A stretch of 30,712 bases of DNA from a virus: the IMG/VR virus record IMGVR_UViG_3300001533_001534, positions 1 through 30,712 of that record. One strand, 5' to 3'. The notes beneath the pieces are model-generated. The model was not told the origin of the DNA. It did not search any database and was given only the letters and a program-made list of their open reading frames with translations. Positions 20,901-29,580 of this stretch are shown here, in pieces (position 1 is the first letter of the stretch; the number at the start of each line of letters is the position of its first letter). A program made the position numbers and the translations under genes.

Positions 20901-23900
20901 ACATGCCGAGCACGAACAGCTTGACTACTGCGTGACTCCAGAACACCGGATGTGGTGCCGTATCGAGCCCTATAGGGGGTGTGAGGCGGAGTACCGCGTA
21001 CGTACCGCGGATGATGTCTACGGTAAATCGGTTGCCCACCTGTGTGCTGCCGAATATGACTGGGACCCGTCCTTAGGGCCGGAGTTCGACCTACGGGGTT
21101 ACGTGGACTACGACCCGGACCGCGAGCGTAAGAAGTCAGAGGTATTGTTTGACATCGTGGATGTCGGTGCCTTCCTTGGGTGGTACATCGCCGAGGGTAA
21201 CGTGGCGTCTTACGAGGGACACGGTACAGGCCGTGGCGGGAACCATGTAACGAGCTATAAGATACAGCTAGGTCAATCTAAGTCCGCCAACCCGGGCAAG
21301 TGCGACGAGATTGCCGCGTTACTGACCAGGATGGGTTTCGGGTGGCTGTATCATGGTAGCCAGTTTACGTTCAGCAGTAAGCCCTGGCACATGCTCTTAT
21401 CGCCCATGGGACTCTGCAAACAGAAGCGGATTCCGGGGTGGGCGTGGGGTATGCCGCGTCCGGCGCTGGAAGCTATGTTTCGGGCTTTGATTGACGGGGA
21501 TGGTAACAGGTCGCGTAGGCGTACTGTGCGCGACAGCCTAAGCTACACGAGTACGTCTTACGGCCTATGCGAGGATGTGGAGCGCCTCGCGACGTTACTC
21601 GGGTATAATGCTAAGATATCCCGGCACGCGCCTAATGGTTATGCTACGCAGTGGTTTGTGGCGTGCAAGGCGTCCTGCGAGTTGGGACAGACTAGCGCGC
21701 GCTTTGTACGCGAGCCCTACAGGGGCACTGTGTATTGCGCACAGGTGCCTGGCGGTCTTGTCTACGTACGCCGGGGAAAGCGCCCTATGTGGTGCGGGAA
21801 TAGTATCATCCCGGACGACAAGATGCCGCGTAATGCCGCTACCGACGAGCCGTATGACGTTCTGCTTAACCCGATGACTATTCTCAGCCGTGTCGCCGCC
21901 GCCGCCCTCATCGAGATGCAGCTCGGCAAAGTAGCCGCCAAGACCGGTAAGCGGTTTGTGCTGCCGCAAGAGGCTCCGGAGGAAGGCTGGAACGCCTGGG
22001 CGCTGCAGCAACTCAAGGACGCCAAAGTCGACGAGAAGGATGCTGTGTTTGATCCGGGGCTCGGCCGCGCGCTGCGTAAGCCGGTCGCCACAGGCAAGCT
22101 GTACATGTCAGCGTTCCACCATCTGGCTGAGAAGAAGCTGTCTGCCCGCGGCGGGTTTGAAGGCGGATTCACGCAAGACGAGTTGCCAGCCAAGGGCGGC
22201 GGCGACGCCGCGCAGGCCAAACGCATGAGCGGCATGGATCAGCTGCAGATGCTCAGCCACGGTGCCAAGGACGTCATGCGCGACGCGCTCGCCATACGGG
22301 GCGCCAAGAACGAGAACTACTTCAAGGCATTGCGTCTTGGCGTGCCGTTGCCGGAACCCGAGACACCATTCATCTACGATAAGTTCATGTCGCTGCTCAA
22401 GGCCGGCGGTATGAACATAGAGCAGAAGGGACACATACTAAGCCTGCTCCCGATGACGGATAATGATGTCGACAGCTTGTCTCGCGGACCCATACGTAGC
22501 GCGGCTATGCTCGACCGCAACATGATGCCGATTCCGGGCGGCTTGTTCGACCCGGGTCGCACCGGTGGCGCCGCCGGCAAAAACTGGTCGCACATCGAGT
22601 TGTCCGAACCGCTGCCGAACCCTGTGTTCGAGGAGCCGATACGACGGCTGCTCGGGCTGCGTGTAAAAGACTATGGGGATGTCATTGCCGGCCGCCAGGA
22701 GTTAAACGGCGCTACAGGTGGCGCGGCTATACGTGACGCGCTGGCGTCGATCGATATAGACGGAGAGATAGACAGGCAGAGAGCATTGGCCAAGTCACAG
22801 CGTGGCGCGAACCGTGATAACGCTATCAAGGCGTTAGGCTACCTCGCGTCTGCCAGGAAGACCGGCGTCAACCCGGCTAGCTGGGTAATGACCAAGGTGC
22901 CTGTATTGCCACCTGTTTTCCGCCCGGTCAGTAAAGCCGGTGATACGACGATAACAGCGGACTTGAACGACCTGTACCGCGACATGATCGAGGTAAACAA
23001 CGCGATCCCGGCGCTGCGGAAAGATTTGCCCGATAGCGCTATCGCCGATGAGCGCGAGGCACTTTACAGCTCTCTGAAGGCCGTCATAGGTCTAGGCGAC
23101 TCTATAACCCCGGAAGGTCGGTCGATGCGGCTCAAGGGCGCGATACGCCAGGTAGTCGGCGACAACCCCAAGCGCGGGCTCATGCAGTCCAAGGTGCTTA
23201 GCAAGCCGGTCGGCATGGTCGGTCGCGGCGTCATCTCGCCCGACCCTACTCTCGATATGGACCAGGTCGGCATACCCGAGGACGGCGCGTGGAAAGTGTA
23301 CAAGGATTTGGTCATCCGGCGGCTGGTGAAGAGCAACTACCCGGTACACAAGGCGCTCGAGATGATCGAACGCCGGGAGCCGCAGGCGAAGAGCGCGCTG
23401 CTCGACGAGATGGCGGCACGTCCGGTTATCATGGACCGCGCACCGACGTGGCACAAGTTCAACCTTATGGCGTTCCGGCCTGTGCTTACCGAAGGCCACT
23501 CGATCAAGATGCCACCGTTACCGCTTAAGGGCTTTACCGCGGATTTCGATGGAAATTGCTTAGATTTCGACACGGAAATTTATCTTGCAATATCAAAGTC
23601 TGCCTTGTATAGTACTCCTGAAGGTCGGGAATGGTTCTCGACTTTTCAACAGGAGAACACAGCTATGGCAACAGGTAACGAGACTGGCACTATTCGGGTA
23701 AATGACCGTACAGAGCACGTCATAAAGATCGGTAAATTCCCGAGAGTCAGACAACCTGTAAAGGATCGCAATGGGGCCGACGTTTACGCGGTGCCACCTG
23801 GCGTTTCTGTATTGAGTTACGATCACGTATCTGGCCGGTCGTGCTGGCTGCCGGTAGACAGGTTCACAGAGGAACACGGCTGCCCGTGTGTCGAGGTCAC

Positions 23901-25299
23901 AGCCGGGCGTAGCCGCAAGGCTGTAATAAGCGACAACGAAAGCCTAGCCGTGTTTGATCCGGCTACGGGTAACCTGGTAAAGCGTGCTCCGCGCGAGGCG
24001 CTGGGTTGCGCAGTGCCGGTAGTGTGGAAAGATGCTACTTACGGCGACGAGTTCGATTCGGATATCGGCTGGTGGTACGGCGTGCTGGTTGGCGATGGCT
24101 GGGTGCGGGATAACATGGTAGGCTACTCGAAGCTGGACGACGGTTGTCGCGCACGGTTTGAGAAGCTTGCCCGAAGCAAGATTCACGAGAACTTCACTTG
24201 CCACGAGTACCGCGATCAGGCGGGAGAGAACAAGCCCAAGTACGGCAAGTCTGTCAAAATACATTTAAACGGAAAAGACTTGCCTAGTCGCGTGTTCAAT
24301 ATCTACGACGGCGGTAAAGGTGCGCTGTACAAGAAGCTGCCTGACGAGCTTTTGTCGCGCGGTTCTGAACAGTGCCTGCTTGGTTTGTTCATGGGTTTGC
24401 TTGATGGCGATTCGAGCGTGACGTGGAATACGACGCTGGCCAGGCCCCGTCTTGCGCTGCGGTTCAATACGTCAAGCCCTGCGCTGGTGCGTACGTACGG
24501 GACGCTGTTCCGCAAGCTCGGTATACGCTACTCGGTGACAACTACGCCGGCTAAAGGCACAAGCGCCGAGTCGTACGTTGTGTGTCCGAGTGTCATCGAC
24601 ACCTACGTGCTCCTAAAGTCGACCGACCTTCGGCCTGTACGTGCAAATGTGGTTGAAGTTCTGGACGCGTTCATGGCTGTGGGGCCTGGCGCGGATGACA
24701 AGGATCTGATCCCCGTTGAACGCGCCTTTGCCGAGGACGTCGCGACTATCGCGTTACGCATGCAGAAGATGTCGTTATACACGATTCTTCGGCGTGCTGC
24801 GACCAAAACGCTGATTACGCGTCCGGTTGTCAACCAGGCACTTGAATTCGCCCGCGCGAACGTGCCCGACGCTGCGCACATTGAGACACTGGCTGCCCGT
24901 GCCGCGCGGAAAGACGTGTTCTGGGAAGCGATAACCGATGTCACCGACGCCGGAAAGCGTGACGTGTACGACTTCGAGGTCCCAGGAACCAAAGTGTTCG
25001 CGCTGCACAACGGCCTGGTGGTCTACGATACCATGAACTTCCACGTCCCGGTCGACGACAAGGCGGTAAAACAGGCGTACGAGAAAATGCTCCCGAGCAA
25101 GAACCTCTTCAGCCTGACTGACCTCGAATCTCCTAGACACGTACCGCAGCAGGAGCTATCACTGGGACTGTATCTTATGACACGCCCACCAAAGAAAGGT
25201 GTGCACGCCAAAGTGTTCAGGACGGCGGCGGAGGCGAAGCTCGCTTACCGGCGTGGCGAAATCGATGCAAATGACCCTGTAGAGATATTGGAGGCGTAG
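17932..25299 (+). CDS. Fused RNA polymerase beta/beta'(N) subunit with three inteins, 2455 codons
   Basis: Removing the three inteins leaves ~1462 residues that follow cellular RNA polymerase order. Beta: RGTIINGGNEYSSISQMRLR (INGTERVIVSQ region), then EARNVNPGQLGFLDPIMGPE (rifampicin-region equivalent), EAPLVASKM, IPYRGHGIEDGVVISE, DKTSSRQGLKG, DDKMP, and the C-terminal MSAFHHLAEKKLSARGG. Beta' follows without a break: LPVLPPVFRP, DLNDLYRDMIEVNN, GMVGRGVISPDP, the ADFDG metal-binding loop (residues ~1870-1874) and HVPVDD. It ends after LGLYLMTRPPKK, so bridge helix and trigger loop must come from another gene. Phage multisubunit polymerases are commonly split; this is a different arrangement, with a beta/beta' fusion. 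Position among virion genes suggests it may be packaged. Confidence 0.88.
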   Translation: MPTPVLPDNMRPFDDMRTARKWLRDGTLDALSRKFPIEDDEYRLELADLSVDGPEEFGLARQKKALMRDDQLRIPIKGTWRLVHKPTSEVLDSKQTTVMHLPYVSDRGTIINGGNEYSSISQMRLRPGVYARRKKSGEVEAMYNIKPGTGKTFRTYLEPSTGVLKAHIGQANLPLYPLMKVIGATDEEMQQAWGQDIWSINRAANAKGVMQKYYERLVRNRLPEASEQDQADAVRAAMEAAVMDPDVNARTLGLEKADKLTPALMLRSSAKLLAINRGDETEDDRDNPQFSDVYSIEDHIAERVEKDAGQLARNLLWKARRDKSLKRVHPGALTPYVQSYLLGSRLAMPLEETNPLSLLEQLNRVTKLGEGGISSADSVTDEARNVNPGQLGFLDPIMGPECYDGETEVMTARGWTRWPDVNPGDKFLCLIDGEHDYCDPVRLVSSKYNGFMVSVMGAGIDLRITPGHRCYIRPVGIAGFDFVQAYALECEDTAPCEWLCSDDEGCVDAPVTLTRLNYGSEKYTGTVYCATVPGSLLLVRRNGSRPVWSGNSEAIGVDTRVAYKTFKGRDKKLYGEFLDKAGKPVFMTPGDVAGKTIAFPGQMATPGDMAVASVNGEIKEVPKDSVDISVPSFAHMMSANVNLNPMPTALQAARQFYGAKFWGQYMPQTHGEAPLVASKMPDSDLSTGQYYGRRIGALTTNEPGTVTRVTGDKVVVTTESGEKKEYDLVKDFAFNRMTGVSYRSAVEKGQKLAVGDVVARSNFIDDTDEIRLGKNLNVAVIPYRGHGIEDGVVISESAARKMATDRLFGFDKEARNGVKLGRNKYASLFPDRFSQTQLANLDDDGIVKPGTILKKGDPIVLATGPKLLTAEDVQLGKLHKALRNAHKDMAETWEHDYEGRVTDAVRTRSGAKVNVAASVPMQVADKTSSRQGLKGVIACYDDKTEVFTDHGWVPWTKLTMEYRLACLIEGRACFRYPEKLVAYDYEGEMIHAEHEQLDYCVTPEHRMWCRIEPYRGCEAEYRVRTADDVYGKSVAHLCAAEYDWDPSLGPEFDLRGYVDYDPDRERKKSEVLFDIVDVGAFLGWYIAEGNVASYEGHGTGRGGNHVTSYKIQLGQSKSANPGKCDEIAALLTRMGFGWLYHGSQFTFSSKPWHMLLSPMGLCKQKRIPGWAWGMPRPALEAMFRALIDGDGNRSRRRTVRDSLSYTSTSYGLCEDVERLATLLGYNAKISRHAPNGYATQWFVACKASCELGQTSARFVREPYRGTVYCAQVPGGLVYVRRGKRPMWCGNSIIPDDKMPRNAATDEPYDVLLNPMTILSRVAAAALIEMQLGKVAAKTGKRFVLPQEAPEEGWNAWALQQLKDAKVDEKDAVFDPGLGRALRKPVATGKLYMSAFHHLAEKKLSARGGFEGGFTQDELPAKGGGDAAQAKRMSGMDQLQMLSHGAKDVMRDALAIRGAKNENYFKALRLGVPLPEPETPFIYDKFMSLLKAGGMNIEQKGHILSLLPMTDNDVDSLSRGPIRSAAMLDRNMMPIPGGLFDPGRTGGAAGKNWSHIELSEPLPNPVFEEPIRRLLGLRVKDYGDVIAGRQELNGATGGAAIRDALASIDIDGEIDRQRALAKSQRGANRDNAIKALGYLASARKTGVNPASWVMTKVPVLPPVFRPVSKAGDTTITADLNDLYRDMIEVNNAIPALRKDLPDSAIADEREALYSSLKAVIGLGDSITPEGRSMRLKGAIRQVVGDNPKRGLMQSKVLSKPVGMVGRGVISPDPTLDMDQVGIPEDGAWKVYKDLVIRRLVKSNYPVHKALEMIERREPQAKSALLDEMAARPVIMDRAPTWHKFNLMAFRPVLTEGHSIKMPPLPLKGFTADFDGNCLDFDTEIYLAISKSALYSTPEGREWFSTFQQENTAMATGNETGTIRVNDRTEHVIKIGKFPRVRQPVKDRNGADVYAVPPGVSVLSYDHVSGRSCWLPVDRFTEEHGCPCVEVTAGRSRKAVISDNESLAVFDPATGNLVKRAPREALGCAVPVVWKDATYGDEFDSDIGWWYGVLVGDGWVRDNMVGYSKLDDGCRARFEKLARSKIHENFTCHEYRDQAGENKPKYGKSVKIHLNGKDLPSRVFNIYDGGKGALYKKLPDELLSRGSEQCLLGLFMGLLDGDSSVTWNTTLARPRLALRFNTSSPALVRTYGTLFRKLGIRYSVTTTPAKGTSAESYVVCPSVIDTYVLLKSTDLRPVRANVVEVLDAFMAVGPGADDKDLIPVERAFAEDVATIALRMQKMSLYTILRRAATKTLITRPVVNQALEFARANVPDAAHIETLAARAARKDVFWEAITDVTDAGKRDVYDFEVPGTKVFALHNGLVVYDTMNFHVPVDDKAVKQAYEKMLPSKNLFSLTDLESPRHVPQQELSLGLYLMTRPPKKGVHAKVFRTAAEAKLAYRRGEIDANDPVEILEA
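19135..19584 (+). other. Intein 1 (mini-intein, residues 402-551) in the beta part
   Basis: Inteins excise themselves and join the flanking protein. This one starts at Cys402 (CYDGETEVMTARGW), has the TxxH motif in LRITPGHRCYIRP, and ends YCATVPGSLLLVRR...VWSGN before Ser552. At 150 residues it has only the splicing domain and no endonuclease. The usual penultimate His is Gly. It interrupts the conserved stretch DPIMGPE|SEAIGVD, equivalent to the ETPEG region of beta. Confidence 0.88.
20746..21801 (+). other. Intein 2 (residues 939-1290) with LAGLIDADG endonuclease
   Basis: It starts at Cys939 (CYDDKTEVFTDHGW), has TxxH in CVTPEHRMW, and ends VYVRRGKRPMWCGN before Ser1291. The inserted DOD-type homing endonuclease shows both helices, GAFLGWYIAEGNV and FRALIDGDGNR. 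It interrupts GLKGVIA|SIIPDDKMP, equivalent to the catalytic-lysine region (GRHGNKG...DMP) of beta. As in intein 1, the penultimate residue is Gly rather than His. Confidence 0.9.
23557..25029 (+). other. Intein 3 (residues 1876-2366) in the catalytic DFDGD loop
   Basis: It starts at Cys1876 (CLDFDTEIYLA) and its C-terminal block reads DVYDFEVPGTKVFALHNGLV...VYD before Thr2367. The DOD endonuclease helices are IGWWYGVLVGDGWV and LGLFMGLLDGDSSV. The last intein residue is Asp instead of Asn, and the residue before Cys1876 is Asn. The mature loop would therefore read ADFDGN-TMNFHVP rather than ADFDGD-TMNFHVP, unless the splice point differs. Confidence 0.85.
23585..23667 (+). promoter_or_regulatory. 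Internal promoter-like and ribosome-site-like sequence inside intein 3
   Basis: TTGCAA (23585-23590), a 17-base spacer and TATAGT (23608-23613) are followed by AGGAG (23651-23655) and an in-frame ATG at 23665 (Met1912). The stretch is clearly more AT-rich than its surroundings, and the protein encoded there (ALYSTPEGREWFSTFQQENT) reads like translated leader sequence. It could allow separate expression of the endonuclease part. Confidence 0.4.
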
Positions 25300-25301
25300 T
25301 T

Positions 25302-26009
25302 ATGACACGCGAACAGACACTACAGCAGGCTTACAGTCGCGGCTTCGAAAAGGCGGCACAGGAAGCGTCAGATACCTGGCGACAGCAGGCGGCGTCACGA
25401 GACTGGTCGGGCGACTTGTCGCTGGCGAATGACTATCTTGCCCGCAAGGGCGGAGACGGGAAGCCGCTGTTTGGCGCAGGAGCCACCGGACAGCACTTTG
25501 TAAACGCGGCCAGCAACACGCTTGCGACTACCGGCAAGCATATACCGGTGCCAGTAGCCCTGGCCGCTGGACAAGTCGAGTCTAGCCTGGGTAAGTCACT
25601 CAAATCTAAAAACAACCTGTTCAACGTCGGTAACCACGACGACGGCCGTAAGCGTGATTTCAAGACCATGCAGGACGGAATCAACGCGTATTTCAGTACT
25701 GTCGCCAAGGACTACCTGCCGCAGCATAACGGAGACATGGAGGCGCTGCTGGACGCCGGCTTCAAGAACTACGCCGGCAGCCCGTACGCCTCGGCAACGA
25801 ACTATGCGGACCAGGTACGAAGCCAGCGCGATTTCATAACAAACGGCACATGGCGCGCGAAGGCACCAGTCACGACGCCCAAGGCTGTCACGACGCCAGT
25901 AGCCCGCCCTGGCTTCCAGAAAGCAACGCGAGACGCGGCAATAGGCGGGCACCAGGCATACCTGAAAGAGCTGCTTAATGCGAAGCGGTTGCACGACATC
26001 GAAAGGTAG
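25302..26009 (+). CDS. GH73-like muramidase/glucosaminidase, 235 aa
   Basis: The enzyme would cut the glycan strands of peptidoglycan during infection. After an N-terminal tag (LQQAYSRGFEKAAQ) the catalytic region reads PVALAAGQVESSLGKSLKSK followed by NNLFNVGNHDDG. Glu93 in the VESSLG helix is the expected catalytic acid. Near the end, NYAGSPYASATNYADQVRSQ is the typical closing motif of FlgJ/GH73 and related lysozyme-fold enzymes. No signal peptide is present. The tag is shared with the next large gene. Its place right after the polymerase and virion genes favours a virion-borne wall hydrolase over a lysis endolysin. Confidence 0.75.
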   Translation: MTREQTLQQAYSRGFEKAAQEASDTWRQQAASRDWSGDLSLANDYLARKGGDGKPLFGAGATGQHFVNAASNTLATTGKHIPVPVALAAGQVESSLGKSLKSKNNLFNVGNHDDGRKRDFKTMQDGINAYFSTVAKDYLPQHNGDMEALLDAGFKNYAGSPYASATNYADQVRSQRDFITNGTWRAKAPVTTPKAVTTPVARPGFQKATRDAAIGGHQAYLKELLNAKRLHDIER

Positions 26010-26015
26010 ACAATC

Positions 26016-26222
26016 ATGGACACACACTTCTACGACACAGTATGGGACCGACTCGAGCGGTGTAACCCGGCGCTGAAGCGCGCCTCGCGTATCAGCATAC
26101 ACCCAGACGAACTCAAACGCATAGCCAAGCGGTGCTACGACGAAGGCTGCAAACACACGCGGGAGCAGTACGGAACCAAACCAGGTGACATGCCGGACTT
26201 CATGAAAGGGCTGTTCAGATGA
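26016..26222 (+). CDS. Hypothetical protein, 68 aa
   Basis: ATG 26016 follows GAAAGGTAG, and the stop overlaps the next start (ATGA). The product (YDTVWDRLERCNPALKRASR through ELKRIAKRCYDEGCKHTREQ) is helical with three Cys and two internal His, possibly metal-binding but without a known pattern. No family is recognised. Confidence 0.6.
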   Translation: MDTHFYDTVWDRLERCNPALKRASRISIHPDELKRIAKRCYDEGCKHTREQYGTKPGDMPDFMKGLFR

Positions 26223-29200
26223 CACGGGAAGAGATACTACAGGCAGCGTACGCACGCGGCTTCGATAAAGCCGCCGCCTACCGCCGCGGCTTCGAGAAGG
26301 CTGCCCAGCTAACCGACAACCCGTGGTACGGTAAAGGTAATCTACCCGGCGCCGACCGGGTCGAGATAAATCAGCCGTTGCGTCACCGCGTGGTGAACTT
26401 CTTCCGCCCCAACACCTACGTCCCGCGCCCAGAGGACATAACGATCCATATGTCACCCAGATTCGGCAACCCCTACCGCAGCGAGGATGTAAACCGCGTG
26501 CTTGACGAGGGCTACCATGTCAAGTCCACCCCCGCCGCGGCCATAGCCAGCCAGTACCCCGACGACGCCACATTCCGGCAGGAAGTCGCGGATGCCAACG
26601 CGTACCGCGCAACGCGTCCGGATCTTTTCGGGCCGGATCGGCATTTGCCAGGGCAGCTGACGGATAAACGTCTCTCGGCCGTGACCATGGTAACCGATAA
26701 ACCCGGCAGATTACCGACGCACGCGGCACGCCGGCATGCTGCGAACCACAGTGGGGTCGGATTTTATTCGAATACCGGTCGCGCCGTGTTTATGCACCCG
26801 AATAACGCATACGCGGGTACATTTCTGCACGAGATGCGGCACGGTTTACACAACGCGCAACCACACAATCGGATGTATGACAGCGATCCCCGGTGGGGCG
26901 ACAAACCCAAAGAGATGGAAGCCGAGGGCGGTAGCTACATGGCTACGGCGCGCGGTATGGGCTTCCCGCGGTCTGTCGACACCGGGAAGGCAATTGTGGG
27001 TAGCCGGGATGGCCTGGTTCCTCTGGAGCAGCAGCAGGCCTACAGCCGGGCGATGGAGGACTATAATACCGCCAACGCGGCACGCACCGCGCGCAGGGAC
27101 GCTTTTTGGGAGCAGTCTAAAGAGTACGACAAGCTGCCGTTCTTTCAAAAGCTGCGTACACCTCAGCCAGAATTCCCGCATGAGCCGTTTCCGGAGATGC
27201 CGTCCCGGCCGAAACCAATACCGTACCCGGAAGGGCTCGGAAAACATCTAGACCTAACCCCCGGAAATAAACCACGGGAACAGTGGGAACGCGAGTTTGC
27301 CGATCGTTTGCCGGGCTTCGTACAGAACCAGACCCGTAACGACCAGCTCGAGGCAGCTTACGCACGCGGGTTCGAGAAGGCAGGGCAGGCATACGACGCC
27401 GTCACGCGTGCCGCGCCTAAGGTACCGCAGCCGGCACGCGCTGCTCTGGCGGCTAGTAGTGCTGCAAAACCGTACTGGGAGCGTATAGACCCGTGGAGCC
27501 CTAGATATTTTGCTTCTGACGCTGATAGGGCGCCCGGAACTGTTGGATCACGCGGAACGTTCAACCATACGCGTTTTCTTGAGGACATATACGGCGGGGA
27601 GAACAACCTGCGCAAAGAAGTAGGGGCTGCCGGAGAATACGCAAAATCACACGAGATACCTGTTGATTACAGTAGGATGTTATCCGGCTACACGCAGCCG
27701 ATGGCTATGGAACACGGCGCCGGAGGTTCATACGATCCCGCTAACAACACTATAGCAATTCCGGGAACTGGTCACACCCCAAGTCCAGCCGAGTTCAGCA
27801 TGAGGCCACGCGACGGAATTGCCGAAGAAGGACACAACAGCGAGCGTAGTCAGCAGCAAACGGCCGGGCACGAGCTGGCTCACGCTATGTACGACCCTAT
27901 TAAAAGTCCTCGCTTGTATTATCGTCCTCGCGGAGGGCTTGCTCGCTGGGTCTCGGATCAGTATAGCGACGTACTATCAACTAACCCCGAGGCGTATGCG
28001 AGACTAAGCGAGCTGTATGACCAGTACAAAGGCCACCCGCAAGTAGCGATGCCAGAACGTATACCTGCTCATGCTGCGAAGAATCGCTCGGCCGGTGACC
28101 AAGAAGAGCTACATGCTAAAGAGTTTGGTAGGCTTCAGGAGCTGAACGCTTACATAACACCTGGAAGTTCTCCGTCACACCAGCTTGGAGGTTCGACATA
28201 CCCGGAAAAAGAGCCAGCTGAATTCACACCCGCTGCGTCGGCGCTACAACATTATGCGTACAACATAACCGGCCAGCGTATAACGTCCCCAGAACAGTAC
28301 GCGGAGTTTATTGCAGGTCTGGAATCGCCGGAACGGTTTAAGCAATTACCGTCAGAAGTCCAGCGGCTAGTTACATACCGTAATGTTATGCGCGATCAAG
28401 ATCCGTCTGGTAAACGGCTTGCGATGTTTGACTCCGTGCTGGGTCGGATGATGGGGGCAATAGTGACTAACGATAGCGTAGGGCGCAACGACCAGCTCAA
28501 GGCTGCGCAGAGCAGCTTGAAACCGGAGGTCGACCCAGTCGCCACGGCATCCGGCGCGCTTATGGTAAATGAACTTATGAGCAAGCCGCGGTACACTAAG
28601 GCAAGCGCAAAGACGCCGTGGGCGGCCCGGCATATGGCCAAGTACCAGCCGATAACCAGCGGCGCGTTAAGAAGCCGTGTTCTTCCCTTCGTCGGACGCG
28701 CTGCCGGGACGGCCAGCCTATTGGCCGAGCCGGTTGCCAGTTACGCAGGTGCAATAGCCGGAGGCGGGAACATGGCTGACGCTAGTGACGCGTTCCTTGG
28801 CGGCGTGGATAATGGCGGCCCGGAGGAGGTAGCCGGTATGTACGAGCTAGAAAAAGCCTACCGCCGCGGTTTCGAAAAAGGCGCAAGTAGCGCAACTGAC
28901 GCCCTACAGGCGGGCAGGGAGGTCTACCCTAACGTTGTGCGAGGTGTGACTGCGGGCGGACTGATGGACACCGCTAAAGGCGTACTGCGACCGTTTAACT
29001 ACAGAGGCGGGAGTCCGTTGTCTCCGCTGTGGAAACGCCACGAACTTGCGCACTGGTCAAAAGGTACTGGCCTCGTACCTAGCCTTTCCGAGGAGATGCG
29101 CGCCGGGTTCGCGTCTGGATCAAAGTATAATCTAGCCGGTAGTGTTAGCAGGTCCCCGATACGAGGTGTGACCGAATCGTTGTATCAAGCAGCCAGGCAC

Positions 29201-29580
29201 CCGCACTACCTTGGTAACACGGCCAGCGGTAGAGCGCTTGCTTCGAAGCCTGTGCAGGCGTTGGCAAGCGGTGTCCGCGGGGCCGGAAACGCGCTAGGAA
29301 ATATACACGCGGGCCTTCGCATGTACGCCGGACAGGCGAAAAATATCGCCAAGCAGGTCGTACCCTATGCCGCCGCAGGCGCGGCCAAGACCTACGGGAC
29401 TGCGGCGCTCACCGCTGCCAAGCCGGTCGCCGCAGCCGCCGGTAAATTTGTAGCCCTGCCTGCGGCAGCCGCCGCAACCGGAGCAGGTATCGGCTACGGC
29501 GCACGCCGTTTATCGAACCACCTTAGCGGCGGCCTGTACGACAAAGGCATGAACGCAGCCGGTGGCTGGCTGGCGGACCA
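26219..29580 (+). CDS. Large multidomain virion-type protein with two HExxH motifs (3' end lost at junction)
   Basis: The open frame runs to 29800 (1193 aa), but residues ~1116-1193 belong to IspE, so the phage protein is truncated here. It starts with two tandem tags (AYARGFDKAAAYRRGFEKAA); further copies occur at ~residue 381 (AAYARGFEKAG) and ~881 (KAYRRGFEKGA). The first module has FLHEMRHGLH with His204-Glu205 and His208, followed by EMEAEGGSYMATAR. The second has GHELAHAMYD with His551-Glu552 and His555. Both look like zincin metallopeptidase sites. The third part is Ala/Gly-rich and hydrophobic near its end. Met874 (28838) has GGAGGAGGT 7 bases upstream, so a shorter product may also be made. 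Confidence 0.65.
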
